64,000 nucleotides of DNA from Legionella adelaidensis (lineage in GTDB: Bacteria > Pseudomonadota > Gammaproteobacteria > Legionellales > Legionellaceae). Below the pieces are notes generated by a model that saw nothing but the letters and a program-made list of their open reading frames with translations, did not search any database and had not been told where the DNA came from. Position 1 is the stretch's first letter. Each line of letters opens with the position of its first letter. Of the stretch, positions 8,819 through 18,802 are shown in pieces. The stretch lies in assembly GCF_900637865.1 (NCBI RefSeq), contig NZ_LR134433.1, positions 301,420 to 365,419 of the forward strand. Direction: 5' to 3'. Made by a program: the position numbers and the translations under genes.

Positions 8819-10273
8819 TTACTTCTCGTTATAAAAATAATTTAAATCTAACTCCCTTGCTGCTTTTACGTCATCGAGTCGCCTCACGGGCAAGCTATAC
8901 GGAGCATCTTTGACAAAAGCACTATCTTTTTCCGCTTCTTCCAAAATTAATTTCATTGCACAAACAAAAGAATCCAGCTCCTCTTTGCACTCTGTTTCAG
9001 TTGGTTCTATTAATAAGCATTCAGGAATTAGCAAAGGAAAGTAGGTGGTCGGGGCATGAAAACCATAGTCTAGTAATCGTTTGGCCACATCCATGGCACT
9101 AATACCCATTTTTTTCTTTTCTGGATTTAATGTAAGAATAAATTCATGGCTAGCGCGACGTTTTGGATAGGCTGGGGTGAAGCCAACTTTAGTAAGTTCG
9201 CTCAATAGATAATTGGCATTTAAGGTGGCAAATTCAGCTACTTTTTGTAAACCTTCCTTCCCTAATATACGAATATAGAAATACGCACGCAATAAAATCC
9301 CCGCATTACCCATGAAAGCGGATAAACGTCCAATGCTTTGAGGAAAATCAGGGCTAGTACTCCAGCTATAACCATTTTCATTTTTAACAACGATGGGTTG
9401 AGGGAGGAAAGGTAATAACCGTTTCCCAACTGCAACAGGGCCCGATCCAGGTCCGCCCCCGCCGTGGGGAGTGGCAAAAGTCTTATGTAGATTTAAATGA
9501 ATTACATCAAATCCCATATCACCCGGTCGGACTTTCCCTAAAATAGCATTTAAATTTGCGCCGTCGTAATAAAGGAGCCCCCCAGCTTGATGGACTATTT
9601 GGGCAACTTCTTTAATTCGGCGCATAAATAAACCCAGGGTTGAAGGATTTGTTAGCATGATCCCGGCCGTCTGTGGACCTACTTTTTGTCTTAGTTCTTC
9701 TAAATCAATATCTCCATCATCGCTGGTGGCAATTTCTACAACTTTATACCCGCACATAACAGCAGAAGCGGGATTGGTTCCATGAGCTGCATCAGGAATT
9801 AGTATTTCATTACGGGAACTTTCACCGCGTGACTGATGATAAGCCTTAATCATAGCCACTCCAGCAAATTCCCCCTGGGAACCCGCCATCGGCGTTAAGG
9901 AAATACCTGCCATTCCTGTAATTTCAAGAAGATAGTTTTGTAATTCATACAGAGCCTGCAGAAAGCCTTGGCTATACTTATTAGGGCTAAGCGGATGACG
10001 ATTAATAAATCCTGGGAGCGAAGCGGCTTTATGAACACCTCGCGGATTGTATTTCATAGTACAAGAGCCCAAAGGATAAAAATGTGAATCAATGGCAAAA
10101 TTTTTTTTCGACAACTGCGTAAAATGTCTCACAACTTGTAATTCTGAACACGCTGGTAATTTAGGTGGGGTTTTACGCAGAAAATTTTCAGGTAGTTTAA
10201 ACTCTCCCTCTGGGGGTCTCGGAGCTTGCGCACTCGCCTGACGGTCGCTTTGGGATTTTTCAAAAATCAACAT
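8819..10273 (-). CDS. gcvPB: Glycine dehydrogenase (decarboxylating) subunit 2
   Basis: 484 aa, the C-terminal half of split P-protein. With GcvPA it decarboxylates glycine and passes the aminomethyl group to lipoyl-GcvH. The pyridoxal-phosphate lysine is K264 ([19 protein letters not shown]), with the [13 protein letters not shown] motif near 65-77. The start overlaps the YciI stop by 7 bp, so translation is likely coupled. It is the last gene of gcvT-gcvH-gcvPA-yciI-gcvPB and is followed by the strong palindrome terminator. Confidence 0.97.
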   Translation of the reverse strand: MLIFEKSQSDRQASAQAPRPPEGEFKLPENFLRKTPPKLPACSELQVVRHFTQLSKKNFAIDSHFYPLGSCTMKYNPRGVHKAASLPGFINRHPLSPNKYSQGFLQALYELQNYLLEITGMAGISLTPMAGSQGEFAGVAMIKAYHQSRGESSRNEILIPDAAHGTNPASAVMCGYKVVEIATSDDGDIDLEELRQKVGPQTAGIMLTNPSTLGLFMRRIKEVAQIVHQAGGLLYYDGANLNAILGKVRPGDMGFDVIHLNLHKTFATPHGGGGPGSGPVAVGKRLLPFLPQPIVVKNENGYSWSTSPDFPQSIGRLSAFMGNAGILLRAYFYIRILGKEGLQKVAEFATLNANYLLSELTKVGFTPAYPKRRASHEFILTLNPEKKKMGISAMDVAKRLLDYGFHAPTTYFPLLIPECLLIEPTETECKEELDSFVCAMKLILEEAEKDSAFVKDAPYSLPVRRLDDVKAARELDLNYFYNEK

Positions 10274-10575
10274 AGTTTGCCTTCCATGTTTTGAATAATT
10301 TCTTTTAGTTCCTCGCGGTGCTTTACTGGGGAAAACTCAATAATCTGATAGTCGGCTATTTCTGCTAAGTGATAAGGGTCCTTCTGTAATATAGACTCTA
10401 AATAGGCTCGATCTTTGGTTATAGCAATGATAATTCCACCTGTACGGGGCTTCATTGGACCTGAAACTAATAACACGCCTTGTTTATAGTAATAATCAAG
10501 GAACTCTCTATGAGCCTGTAAATATTTATCGACCTCTTTCAGCGGGGCTTTATAAGTAAGTTGTACAACAAACAT
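10267..10575 (-). CDS. YciI-like protein inside the glycine cleavage operon
   Basis: 102 aa with a dimeric alpha+beta barrel of the YciI type. The conserved His is in [10 protein letters not shown] (about 22), and the Asp is in KDPYHLAEI (about 66). YciI proteins resemble muconolactone isomerase; most have no assigned reaction. The gene is wedged between gcvPA (junction at 10575) and gcvPB (7-bp overlap), so it is translated with the two halves of the P-protein. That placement suggests a role linked to glycine cleavage, such as handling a reactive by-product, but this is inference. Confidence 0.85.
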   Translation of the reverse strand: MFVVQLTYKAPLKEVDKYLQAHREFLDYYYKQGVLLVSGPMKPRTGGIIIAITKDRAYLESILQKDPYHLAEIADYQIIEFSPVKHREELKEIIQNMEGKLC

Positions 10576-11942
10576 TAGCTATCTCCCTCTAACACCTGGC
10601 CAAGAACCGTTGCATATTCTGCAATCTCCATAGCATTCCGCATTTCAGTGGCACACACTAACAGACAATTTTTTAGAATTGGATACTGTTTTTCTAGCGC
10701 ATAACCACCCGCAATACCCGCTTGCATAAGTTTTTCTAATATGTCATCAACAGGCTTGGATAAACGAATCACTGCTTCATGAAAATAAGGATTATTAAAA
10801 ACCAGTTGCACTCCTTTTATTTTCGTTAGTTGCTCAATTAATTCATGGGTATTTACAAAACATGCATTCGCCACGCTCCTTAATCCTTCAGCCCCTAATA
10901 AGCTAAGATGAATAGTAGCTGCCGTAACCAATAAGCCTTGATTGGTACAAATATTTGATGTTGCTTTGCCTCGACGAATATGTTGTTCTCTCGCTTGCAA
11001 GGTAAGTGCAAATCCTTCTTTCCCTTCTTTATCTACTGTTCTCCCAATTAATCGCCCGGGCATTTGCCGAACATATTCCATACGCGTACTAAAAAATCCA
11101 AAATAAGGCCCCCCTGACGCTAAAGGAGCACCCAGTGGTTGACCTTCACCGCATACGATATCGACACCTTTTTTCCCCCAGCTGCCAGGCGGCTTCAATA
11201 AGCCTAAAGAAACTGGATTTACACAAGCGATACTAATTGTATTATTTTGCGAAGCCCAATCAGTCAGCGCATCCACTTCTTCCAGGCAACCAAAAAAATT
11301 AGGCTGAGGAATCACAAGAGCAGTAATGTCCTCACCTTTATAGGCATTTAGCGCGCTCAGAGAAGTGACTCCTTTATTTTCGTCAAAACCTAAAGTAATT
11401 ACTTCAATATGCTGCGTACGAACAATAGTCTCTACTGTTTCTCGATAAAAAGGATGCAGGGTCGCAGGAATTAAAACCCGACTGGTTTTGCTATTACGAT
11501 TAATACGTACAGCCATTAACACAGCTTCAGCGAGAGCCGTAGCCCCGTCATACATAGAAGCGTTAGCAACTTCCATGCCGGTTAACTCCGCAATCATTGT
11601 TTGATATTCATAAAGTAATTGCAACGTACCTTGGCTCGCTTCCGCTTGGTAAGGGGTATACGCCGTTAAAAACTCGCCGCGAGAAGCTATGTCCCAGACT
11701 GCCGCGGGAATATGGTGCTCGTAACTTCCTGCCCCTATAAAACATGTCCCATTCTGATTTTTATTTGCTAATCCCGCAGCCAAAGCAAGCATTTCCATTT
11801 CATTCATACCCGAGGGGATTTGCTGTAGCCCCTCAAATTGTAAATCAGAGGGTATTTCATCAAACAATGCCTGCAATTCTTTTACTTGAATACTAGCAAG
11901 CATTTTTTGAATATCTTCTTTGGTGTGCGGAATATAAGGCAT
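10575..11942 (-). CDS. gcvPA: Glycine dehydrogenase (decarboxylating) subunit 1
   Basis: 455 aa, the N-terminal half of split P-protein, with [12 protein letters not shown] at the start and the [15 protein letters not shown] and [20 protein letters not shown] motifs near 70-110. It has the aminotransferase fold but no PLP lysine; that is on GcvPB. One base separates its start from the gcvH stop, and its stop abuts the YciI gene. Confidence 0.97.
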   Translation of the reverse strand: MPYIPHTKEDIQKMLASIQVKELQALFDEIPSDLQFEGLQQIPSGMNEMEMLALAAGLANKNQNGTCFIGAGSYEHHIPAAVWDIASRGEFLTAYTPYQAEASQGTLQLLYEYQTMIAELTGMEVANASMYDGATALAEAVLMAVRINRNSKTSRVLIPATLHPFYRETVETIVRTQHIEVITLGFDENKGVTSLSALNAYKGEDITALVIPQPNFFGCLEEVDALTDWASQNNTISIACVNPVSLGLLKPPGSWGKKGVDIVCGEGQPLGAPLASGGPYFGFFSTRMEYVRQMPGRLIGRTVDKEGKEGFALTLQAREQHIRRGKATSNICTNQGLLVTAATIHLSLLGAEGLRSVANACFVNTHELIEQLTKIKGVQLVFNNPYFHEAVIRLSKPVDDILEKLMQAGIAGGYALEKQYPILKNCLLVCATEMRNAMEIAEYATVLGQVLEGDS

Positions 11943-11943
11943 A

Positions 11944-12330
11944 TTAGTTGTCCTCAGCTATCTCTTGCTCGTACTCTTCAGCACTCAATAAATCTTTTAC
12001 CTCTTCAGGATTATCACTTTTAATTTTAACTAACCATCCCGCACCATAGGGATCACGATTCACTATACCAGGGTCTTCGGTTACCATAGGATTAACTTCT
12101 ATCACCTCTCCGCTGATTGGAGAATAAAAATCAGAGGCGGCTTTAACTGACTCTACAACCCCAATTTCATCACCCGCGTTGATGCGATCACCCACTCGCG
12201 GTAATTCAACAAAAACCATATCTCCCAACAAAGCCTGGGCATGATTGGTAATTCCCATGGTCATATTTTCTTGCTCATCGCGAATCCACTCGTGGGTATT
12301 AGTGTATCTTAAACCTTTAGGCTCACTCAT
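11944..12330 (-). CDS. gcvH: Glycine cleavage system H protein
   Basis: 128 aa, standard length. It carries the lipoyl arm that shuttles the aminomethyl group between P, T and L proteins. The lipoylated lysine is K63 in [12 protein letters not shown]. The N-terminal RYTNTHEWI and [19 protein letters not shown] motifs are typical. It lies 15 bp after gcvT. The L protein (dihydrolipoamide dehydrogenase) is not in the window and is usually shared with other complexes. Confidence 0.98.
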   Translation of the reverse strand: MSEPKGLRYTNTHEWIRDEQENMTMGITNHAQALLGDMVFVELPRVGDRINAGDEIGVVESVKAASDFYSPISGEVIEVNPMVTEDPGIVNRDPYGAGWLVKIKSDNPEEVKDLLSAEEYEQEIAEDN

Positions 12331-12345
12331 TTTTATTATCCTTTT

Positions 12346-13431
12346 TTAAACAATTGCGGTGCCATTTTTAACAAATCGGGGTTTAACTACTTTAGCGGGG
12401 AGTAGTTTATCTCGTATTTCCACACTTACTTGCTCACTAACGTTGACAGGAACTCGCGCAAAAGCGATTGACTTCCCCAAGGTAGGAGAGTAGGTCCCAC
12501 TGGTAATTATTCCATCCGCTTCTCCGGGAATAATTACTCGCTGGCCGGGTCGCATAACTCCTTTCTCTTCTAAAACCAATCCGACTAATTTGTGACGAGT
12601 CCCGTGCTCTTTTTGAAAAAGAAGTGCGCTCATGCCGATAAAATCTCGGTCTTCAGGCTCCCATTTTACGGTCCATCCCAAAGCGGATTCTAACGGAGTA
12701 ATCGATTCATCCATATCCTGGCCATATAACATAAGGCCTGCTTCTAAACGCAGCGTATCACGCGCTGCCAAACCACAAGGCGGAATGCCCGCTTGTATTA
12801 ATTTGTCCCACAGTCCTGCCACTTCTTCCTGAGGCACAATGATTTCAAACCCATCTTCCCCGGTATAGCCTGTACGGGCAAAAAACCATCCCTCAACGTC
12901 AACACATTCAAAATGGGTTAAAGTAAGTATGGCATCTGCTTGGGCCGGATTTAAAATACTTAATGTTTTTTGAATAGCTTGCGGTCCTTGTACTGCAATC
13001 ATTGCTAATTCCGTTCTTTCTTGTAAACCCGCAGAAAAACCAACGATTTTGTCTCTTAGCCAAGCCAGAACCCGTTCACGTGTGGCTGAATTTAAAACAA
13101 GACGGTAATTATCGGAAGCCCGTTGATAAACGATTAAATCATCAATAATTCCACCATGCTCATTACACATACAGCTATATAAAGCACGCCCCATATGCGT
13201 TAACTGATCAACGTCGTTAGTGAGTAACTTACGTAAAAATTGACGACCGCCAGCCCCTAACACATCCACCACGGTCATATGAGAAACATCAAAAATCCCT
13301 GAGTCGTTGCGCACTAAATTATGTTCATTCAACTGAGAACCATAATGCAATGGCATCTCCCAACCATGAAAATCGACCATTTTTGCGCCTAAAGCTAGAT
13401 GCTTGGCGTATAGGGGTGTTTTTGCAGTCAT
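12346..13431 (-). CDS. gcvT: Aminomethyltransferase (T protein)
   Basis: 361 aa. It releases ammonia from aminomethyl-lipoyl-GcvH and makes 5,10-methylene-tetrahydrofolate. The N-terminal LGAKMVDFHGWEMPLHY, the VSHMTV loop with the active-site region near residue 50, and GYTGEDGFEI (about 193) are family hallmarks. It is the first gene of the operon; a sigma-70-like promoter lies 32-59 bp upstream. Confidence 0.97.
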   Translation of the reverse strand: MTAKTPLYAKHLALGAKMVDFHGWEMPLHYGSQLNEHNLVRNDSGIFDVSHMTVVDVLGAGGRQFLRKLLTNDVDQLTHMGRALYSCMCNEHGGIIDDLIVYQRASDNYRLVLNSATRERVLAWLRDKIVGFSAGLQERTELAMIAVQGPQAIQKTLSILNPAQADAILTLTHFECVDVEGWFFARTGYTGEDGFEIIVPQEEVAGLWDKLIQAGIPPCGLAARDTLRLEAGLMLYGQDMDESITPLESALGWTVKWEPEDRDFIGMSALLFQKEHGTRHKLVGLVLEEKGVMRPGQRVIIPGEADGIITSGTYSPTLGKSIAFARVPVNVSEQVSVEIRDKLLPAKVVKPRFVKNGTAIV

Positions 13432-13462
13432 TGCTTCACCATTTATTTACGCACGAGGAATG

Positions 13463-13490
13463 ATTATACCTTGATGATTAAAGCCAGCAA
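13463..13490 (-). promoter_or_regulatory. Sigma-70-like promoter of the gcv operon
   Basis: On the minus strand TTGCTG (13485-13490) and a perfect TATAAT (13463-13468) are 16 bp apart, placed about 32 bp before the gcvT start. The leader is too short for a glycine riboswitch, and no tandem aptamer motif is seen further upstream (13500-13680). Confidence 0.65.
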
Positions 13491-13686
13491 TATTTCTTTA
13501 TAGTTTAGCAAAAAATGCAGACGGCAAGGGGCAATCAATCCCTCTCTTTCCCAATCATCTAGAATCCCGTTTACTTACGGTTTCACATGGATAAACAAAG
13601 CCTCCACCTCCTTAGGGAGTGGAAAATTTGGTTGGAACTGTAATTTCTGCTTAAATCATAATAGATGCTTTATTAATAGGATAAAA

Positions 13687-14157
13687 ATGATAACAAAAAT
13701 CACAGCATGGAGCAGTCTTTTCGATTTCGGTTTCTTACTGCTTCTCTTGCTAATATTTGTTTATTTTTGGCGGGATTTTCGTAAAACACAGGCAGCCAAA
13801 CTTTGGGTTAAAACTAAAGGAACCGTTGAAAGTTATGAACTAGAAAATGCCGGCCACTCTTTATGGCCAAAGATTGAATATTCTTATGAGGTAGATCATC
13901 AAGAGTTTCGAGGACATCAATTTTTCCTTCCTTCAGCGCACAAAGAAATTTATAGCCTTTATGCACGCAAACTAGCTTACCGTATAGGCAAATCATACCA
14001 ACAAGGAGAAACCATTGACGTTTATTATAATCCCAACGATCCGAGCGAAGCAGTATTAGACATTACCATTTCACATAAACTAAAAATAATTATAATTTTA
14101 GTTGCTGCTTTTATTATCCTTCACCTATCTTTAATTTTTCACCACCTGCTCACTTAA
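13687..14157 (+). CDS. DUF3592 membrane protein
   Basis: 156 aa. A membrane segment at about 10-30 and another at about 133-152 flank a soluble beta-rich middle that includes TKGTVESYELEN, PKIEYSYEVDHQEFRG and DVYYNPNDPSEAVL, the pattern of DUF3592. Function is unknown; members sit in the inner membrane with the beta domain exposed. It is divergent from gcvT and convergent with the IcmL-like gene. Confidence 0.8.
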   Translation: MITKITAWSSLFDFGFLLLLLLIFVYFWRDFRKTQAAKLWVKTKGTVESYELENAGHSLWPKIEYSYEVDHQEFRGHQFFLPSAHKEIYSLYARKLAYRIGKSYQQGETIDVYYNPNDPSEAVLDITISHKLKIIIILVAAFIILHLSLIFHHLLT

Positions 14158-14196
14158 CGCAGAGGTGAACTACTAAAATATCATCTGGAAAACGTC

Positions 14197-14733
14197 TTAA
14201 CTGGCCTTTTTTGTATCGGGAATAGTAGCAGGTGTAGCAGGTTCACTTTCGCCGGCAGGGCACTGACAGGGCGGGCTCACAGTTTTTGACTGCAAGGAAG
14301 TTATAGCAAGACCTCTTACCCCTTGGCCACCAGGTGCTATAGCAAAGTTTATAGTGACTTCTAATGTTTGCTTTTGCTCATATTGTGGATTCTTATAAAC
14401 GACTAACGTCGGCATTATACCTTGCCAATGATTTTTACCCACTTCTTTAACTACAGGAGGCATCAATGCAACTGCACTAACAAAGTACTTATTTTGCTGT
14501 ACGGCCTCAGGCAATTTAGAATTATTAAACGCGTTGCTATAATTAATCCACCCCTCAGAAGTGAAATATTTAGCAATTTCTTTTTGTTGTGTCAGAAAAT
14601 TTTGATAATCAAAAGTATACGTGGCAATAATGGCTTCATTCACCCAAACTGACATTTGTACATTAGCTGGCTGCGCTATCGTTGTATAAGACCAAAAAAG
14701 GAAAAATAAACCGATTAATCTAGTAAGAACCAT
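14197..14733 (-). CDS. IcmL/DotI-like secreted protein
   Basis: 178 aa with a signal peptide (about 1-20, ending TTIAQ). The core motif TYTFDYQNFLTQQKEIAKYFTSEGW, continued by NAFNNSKLPEAVQQNKYFVSAV, is that of the IcmL/DotI (TraM) family, whose founding member is an inner-membrane core component of the Dot/Icm type IVB secretion system. The true IcmL is membrane anchored and lies in the icm locus, so this is a paralogue with a cleavable leader and a proline-rich Cys-containing tail (PPCQCPAGE). Periplasmic location is likely; its job is unknown. Confidence 0.75.
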   Translation of the reverse strand: MVLTRLIGLFFLFWSYTTIAQPANVQMSVWVNEAIIATYTFDYQNFLTQQKEIAKYFTSEGWINYSNAFNNSKLPEAVQQNKYFVSAVALMPPVVKEVGKNHWQGIMPTLVVYKNPQYEQKQTLEVTINFAIAPGGQGVRGLAITSLQSKTVSPPCQCPAGESEPATPATIPDTKKAS

Positions 14734-14956
14734 TTCTTCACCTATTTTTTTATTTGTATTCTATACCTAAGAAACTCCAAAATGCTATTTTTGATTTGCC
14801 GATCCAAGCTTAGTATTTGCGTATAGATAGAGATAAATTTGTATTGTAAATGAAAGATAAACGCTTTTTTTTGCAAATCCGTGGAAAAAAAGTGCTTTTG
14901 GCAGGAAGAATATGGTATTTTTCCCCACATTTATAACCTGACAGCGGAGGAGCAAA

Positions 14957-16696
14957 ATGCCGAAAGAGCAATTTTATTTTGCTAATCGTGATGGCGTCAG
15001 TCGTTATATTAATCGCTGGGATATTTTACTGATTGTTTTATTTTTTTCTGTCCTTTTCTTCTTAGGGTGGGCGGGAAAACAGATGGCTACTCCCTATGAG
15101 TTAGGAAAACCTCTAGCTATCTCTTTAGACCCCAGTCATTTACCTGCATATGCTCTTCGTACTGTTTTGCGTATGTTCATCGCTTTATTTTTTTCACTAC
15201 TCTTTACTTTTGTCGTAGGAACATTAGCTGCTAAAAATCGCAGGGCAGAACAAATCATTATTCCTGCTATTGATATCTTACAATCAGTTCCTGTACTGAG
15301 TTTTCTCGCCATTACGATAACCGGTTTTATCCATTTATTTCCGGGAAGTTTATTAGGTCCTGAATTTGCTTCTATTTTTGTAATTTTTACCGCGCAAGTT
15401 TGGAATATTACTTTCGGCTTTTACCAATCACTAAAAATGGTTCCTTATGATTTACGTGAAGCGGCCGCTATGTTCCAGCTATCGGCCTGGCAACGTTTTT
15501 GGAAGGTAGAGGTTCCTTTTTCTATGTCCGGGCTTTTATGGAACATGATGATGTCCATGTCAGCAAGTTGGTTTTTTGTGGTTTTGTCTGAAGCCATCGC
15601 GGTAGCACATCAAGACATTCGTTTACCAGGAGTAGGTTCTTACATAGCGCTAGCTATTGAGCAACATGATTTACGTGCTGTTCTTTACGCCATTATTACC
15701 ATGATTATTGTCATTTTCTTATATGATCAAATCCTTTTTAGACCGCTTATCGCCTGGTCTGAAAAATTTAAAATGGAGCAATCTGCAGAACAGGAAGAAT
15801 ACCAATCATGGTTAATTGACTGGGTTCGTGGAAGTAAATTAATGAAACGCTTTAACAAAGGGTTACACCTTTTAAAAGATCGTTTTATCAATGCCAAAAT
15901 TATGCGTAATTACGGTTTAAGGCCAGCCCGTGAAATTGACTACAAAAAACAAAAACAAATGGATTGGCTATGGAATCTGGTGTTTTTCTCCTTCATCCTC
16001 AGTAGCAGCTATTTTTTATTCCGTTTTATTCTTACTGAGCTTAAAGCGGCCGAGTTTTTACGTGTCTTTTATTTAGGAGCGATCACTGGCACGCGGGTTA
16101 TAGTATTAATTCTTTTAAGTTCAGTTATATGGATTCCTATTGGTGTTTGGATAGGTCAAAAACCAAAACTGACGCAAAGGATTCAACCTATTATTCAATT
16201 TGCCGCCGCTTTTCCGGCTAATTTGTTCTATCCTTTATTTGTCATCGCCATCGTGCGGTTTAACTTAAATGTTGAAGTATGGGTAACACCTTTAATGATT
16301 TTAGGTACCCAATGGTACATTCTTTTCAATGTAATTGCTGGGGCTTCTACTATCCCTCGCGATTTAAGACTCGCGGCTGCTAATTTTGGTGTTAAAGGTT
16401 GGCTATGGTGGAAAAGGGTGGCATTACCCGGCATTTTCCCATTCTACATTACAGGAGCTATCACTGCTGCAGGTGGTGCATGGAATGCCAGTATTGTGGC
16501 GGAATGGGTAAGTTGGGGGCAAACCACCCTTCGCGCCACCGGTTTAGGTGAATATATTCAAGCCAGCACTATTGCTGGGGATTTTCCTAAAATTGCATTA
16601 GGTACGGGGATGATGTGTCTTTACGTATTATTATTTAACCATGTTATATGGCGGCCCCTTTATCGTTTAGCACAAGAGCGTTTTAGTGCTTATTGA
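14957..16696 (+). CDS. ABC transporter permease, two fused TM domains (NitT/TauT type)
   Basis: 579 aa. Two homologous BPD_transp_1 permease domains (about 75-265 and 365-570) are joined by a charged cytoplasmic linker (about 270-330). Each domain has an EAA-type loop: DLREAAAMFQLSAWQRFWKVEVP and DLRLAAANFGVKGWLWWKRVALP. Single-domain relatives import nitrate, taurine, sulfonates or bicarbonate. It forms a pair with the ATPase 21 bp downstream. No periplasmic binding protein is encoded next to it, so substrate and direction are open. Confidence 0.88.
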   Translation: MPKEQFYFANRDGVSRYINRWDILLIVLFFSVLFFLGWAGKQMATPYELGKPLAISLDPSHLPAYALRTVLRMFIALFFSLLFTFVVGTLAAKNRRAEQIIIPAIDILQSVPVLSFLAITITGFIHLFPGSLLGPEFASIFVIFTAQVWNITFGFYQSLKMVPYDLREAAAMFQLSAWQRFWKVEVPFSMSGLLWNMMMSMSASWFFVVLSEAIAVAHQDIRLPGVGSYIALAIEQHDLRAVLYAIITMIIVIFLYDQILFRPLIAWSEKFKMEQSAEQEEYQSWLIDWVRGSKLMKRFNKGLHLLKDRFINAKIMRNYGLRPAREIDYKKQKQMDWLWNLVFFSFILSSSYFLFRFILTELKAAEFLRVFYLGAITGTRVIVLILLSSVIWIPIGVWIGQKPKLTQRIQPIIQFAAAFPANLFYPLFVIAIVRFNLNVEVWVTPLMILGTQWYILFNVIAGASTIPRDLRLAAANFGVKGWLWWKRVALPGIFPFYITGAITAAGGAWNASIVAEWVSWGQTTLRATGLGEYIQASTIAGDFPKIALGTGMMCLYVLLFNHVIWRPLYRLAQERFSAY

Positions 16697-16717
16697 CTTT
16701 ATATCTTGGATTTAGTC

Positions 16718-18010
16718 ATGTCAGAAACAATCATTACAATTGAACATTTAAGTAAAGCCTATAAAAAAGCCAGCACGCAAAATCTTTTGGTTTTAGATGA
16801 TGTCAACTTCGAACTAAAAGAAGGTGAAATTGTGGCTTTATTAGGTAAATCGGGATCGGGTAAATCCACGTTACTCCGCATTATTGCAGGGCTTATGTCA
16901 CCTACCAGTGGTAGTGTAACGTACCGGGGTAAAATAGTTAATCAACCCGTTCCGGGCATCGCTATGGTTTTTCAATCCTTTGCCCTGATGCCTTGGCTGA
17001 CTGTATTAGAAAATGTAGAGTTAGGATTGGAGGCCTTGGGTATTAACCGTGTTGAGAGACGCCAGCGCGCTATTGAAGCCATCGATATTATTGGCTTAGA
17101 CGGATTTGAATCTGCTTTTCCTAAAGAGTTATCCGGGGGAATGCGACAGCGGGTGGGTTTTGCGCGTGCTTTAGTAATTAATCCCGACGTTTTATTAATG
17201 GATGAGCCTTTCTCGGCTTTAGACGTTTTAACCGCAGAAAACTTAAAATCGGATTTATTAGAGTTGTGGCAAGAAAAGAAAACGAATACGAATGGTATTT
17301 TATTAGTAACCCATAATATTGAAGAAGCAGCAATGCTAGCGGATCGCATTGTTATATTAGGCAGCGACCCTGGCTATATCCGCGCAGATTTACCCGTTAC
17401 TTTGCCCCAACCAAGAAATGCAGAAGCGCCGGAATTTAGAAACCTCGTAGATCGTATTTATACTTTAATGACCACCGGACCACGTGAAAAGGCACGCCAT
17501 CAGCGTCAACGTCAAATTGATTTAGGATATCGCTTACCTGATGTAGAACCTTCCGAGCTTTCTGGCTTAATTGAGACCATGATTTCTTTCGAAGAGCGAA
17601 TTGATTTACCTGAGCTAGCCGACGAGCTCATGATGAATGTGGATGATTTATTCCCCATTTTGGAAACGCTTGAAATCCTTGGTTTTGCGAAAGTCTTAAA
17701 TGGTGATATCCATCTTACCGAATTAGGTAAACAATTTTCTGAGGCGGATCTTCAAGAACGCAAACGCTTATTCGCAAGAAGCTTATTACAAAAAGTTCCT
17801 CTTGCAAGATATATTCGAAGAGTACTGGATGAGAAAGGTGGGCATCGTGTTTCTGAAGAAAGATTTTTAAGTAAATTAGAGGATTACTTAAGTGAAAAAG
17901 AAGCGGAGCGCGTATTGCGAACCATGATTGACTGGGGCCGTTATGCTGAATTATTCGCTTATGACTTTAATACCGGGTATTTAAGTTTGGAGAACCCGGG
18001 GCAGTATTAA
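16718..18010 (+). CDS. ABC transporter ATP-binding protein with C-terminal extension
   Basis: 430 aa from the ATG at 16718; an in-frame TTG exists 12 nt earlier. The nucleotide-binding domain (about 5-255) has Walker A GKSGSGKST, Q-loop FQSFALMPW, signature LSGGMRQR and Walker B LLMDEPFSALD, closest to NitT/TauT/SsuB ATPases. A further ~150 residues (ELSGLIETMISFEERIDLPEL onward) form the winged-helix-like AAA-associated C-terminal domain seen in a subset of these ATPases, probably regulatory. It partners the preceding permease. Confidence 0.9.
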   Translation: MSETIITIEHLSKAYKKASTQNLLVLDDVNFELKEGEIVALLGKSGSGKSTLLRIIAGLMSPTSGSVTYRGKIVNQPVPGIAMVFQSFALMPWLTVLENVELGLEALGINRVERRQRAIEAIDIIGLDGFESAFPKELSGGMRQRVGFARALVINPDVLLMDEPFSALDVLTAENLKSDLLELWQEKKTNTNGILLVTHNIEEAAMLADRIVILGSDPGYIRADLPVTLPQPRNAEAPEFRNLVDRIYTLMTTGPREKARHQRQRQIDLGYRLPDVEPSELSGLIETMISFEERIDLPELADELMMNVDDLFPILETLEILGFAKVLNGDIHLTELGKQFSEADLQERKRLFARSLLQKVPLARYIRRVLDEKGGHRVSEERFLSKLEDYLSEKEAERVLRTMIDWGRYAELFAYDFNTGYLSLENPGQY

Positions 18011-18092
18011 AATTGGGCTCTACGCATTCGGATTGCTTCTAACTTTGCTTGCAATCAGAAAATCACTTCAATGAATACGGTTAGAGAGACGT

Positions 18093-18112
18093 CCCGGTTG
18101 CAAATAACCGGG
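18093..18112. terminator. Hairpin between convergent ABC and dsbA genes
   Basis: CCCGGTT (18093-18099) and AACCGGG (18106-18112) pair perfectly around a 6-nt loop, between the ATPase stop (18010) and the dsbA stop (18150). No long T-run follows on either strand; it may be a bidirectional terminator or part of a dispersed repeat. Confidence 0.5.
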
Positions 18113-18149
18113 CTACGGGCATCTTTTAAAATTGTAATGACAAAAATTA

Positions 18150-18782
18150 TCATCCGGCTGCTTTCTCTTCACTAGCTGATTTATTTAATAAATACTCAGC
18201 AATAGCAAATAAACGTTCTTCCGTTTTTGCCATTTGTAAATCTGTTTTATATTGATTATTAATAACGAGTGCAGGAACAGCGCTTACTTGATACTCTGCC
18301 ATTCTCCGCTTGCTGTTTTCAAGCTCTATATCAATGCTGGGAGAGTGTTGAAAAGCGCTTTGCGCAGTAGCCGCGTCTACTCCGTGCTTAACAAAAAAAT
18401 CAATCATTGCTTGTGAAGTATTTAGCGGTTTCCTCTCCGTGAGGATAGCTTTAAATAAAGCAGGGGTAAGTTGTGAGCTTATCGTTAAAGCCTCTGCGGT
18501 ATAGTAAGCCTTAGCATAAATTTCCCAATCTTTATTAAAAACAACAGGAACGCGGTTATAGGAAATTTTATTGCCTTGTTCTGCTACCCATTTATTTAAC
18601 GAAGGCTCTAGTTTATAGCACCAAGGACATCCATAACTGAAAAATTCGGTAATAACAATTTTTTTGTTATCTATTTTTTCGTTGGTTTTTAAAACGATAT
18701 AATCTTTGCCTGGAACAAAATCTTCAGCCAACGTCATGCTTGAGAACAGAACGAGAAAAATTGAAATTACATATTTAAACAT
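18150..18782 (-). CDS. Thiol:disulfide interchange protein DsbA-like
   Basis: 210 aa with a signal peptide (about 1-19). The thioredoxin fold has a helical insertion and an active site C52-P-W-C55 (YGCPWCYKL); E. coli DsbA has CPHC. The cis-proline loop is VSAVPALVI near 170. It introduces or shuffles disulfides in periplasmic proteins; the W instead of H should lower oxidising power (inference). Legionella has more than one DsbA. It lies 20 bp after the cytochrome c4 gene, a common pairing in gammaproteobacteria. Confidence 0.88.
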   Translation of the reverse strand: MFKYVISIFLVLFSSMTLAEDFVPGKDYIVLKTNEKIDNKKIVITEFFSYGCPWCYKLEPSLNKWVAEQGNKISYNRVPVVFNKDWEIYAKAYYTAEALTISSQLTPALFKAILTERKPLNTSQAMIDFFVKHGVDAATAQSAFQHSPSIDIELENSKRRMAEYQVSAVPALVINNQYKTDLQMAKTEERLFAIAEYLLNKSASEEKAAG

Positions 18783-18802
18783 TACTCACCTTTAAAATTA
18801 AA

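Noticed and set aside
9262..9477. Minus-strand frame inside gcvPB
   Set aside because: Out-of-frame shadow of a well-supported gene.
13500..13680. Glycine riboswitch before gcvT
   Set aside because: The promoter is only about 30 bp from the start and no tandem aptamer core was recognised further upstream.
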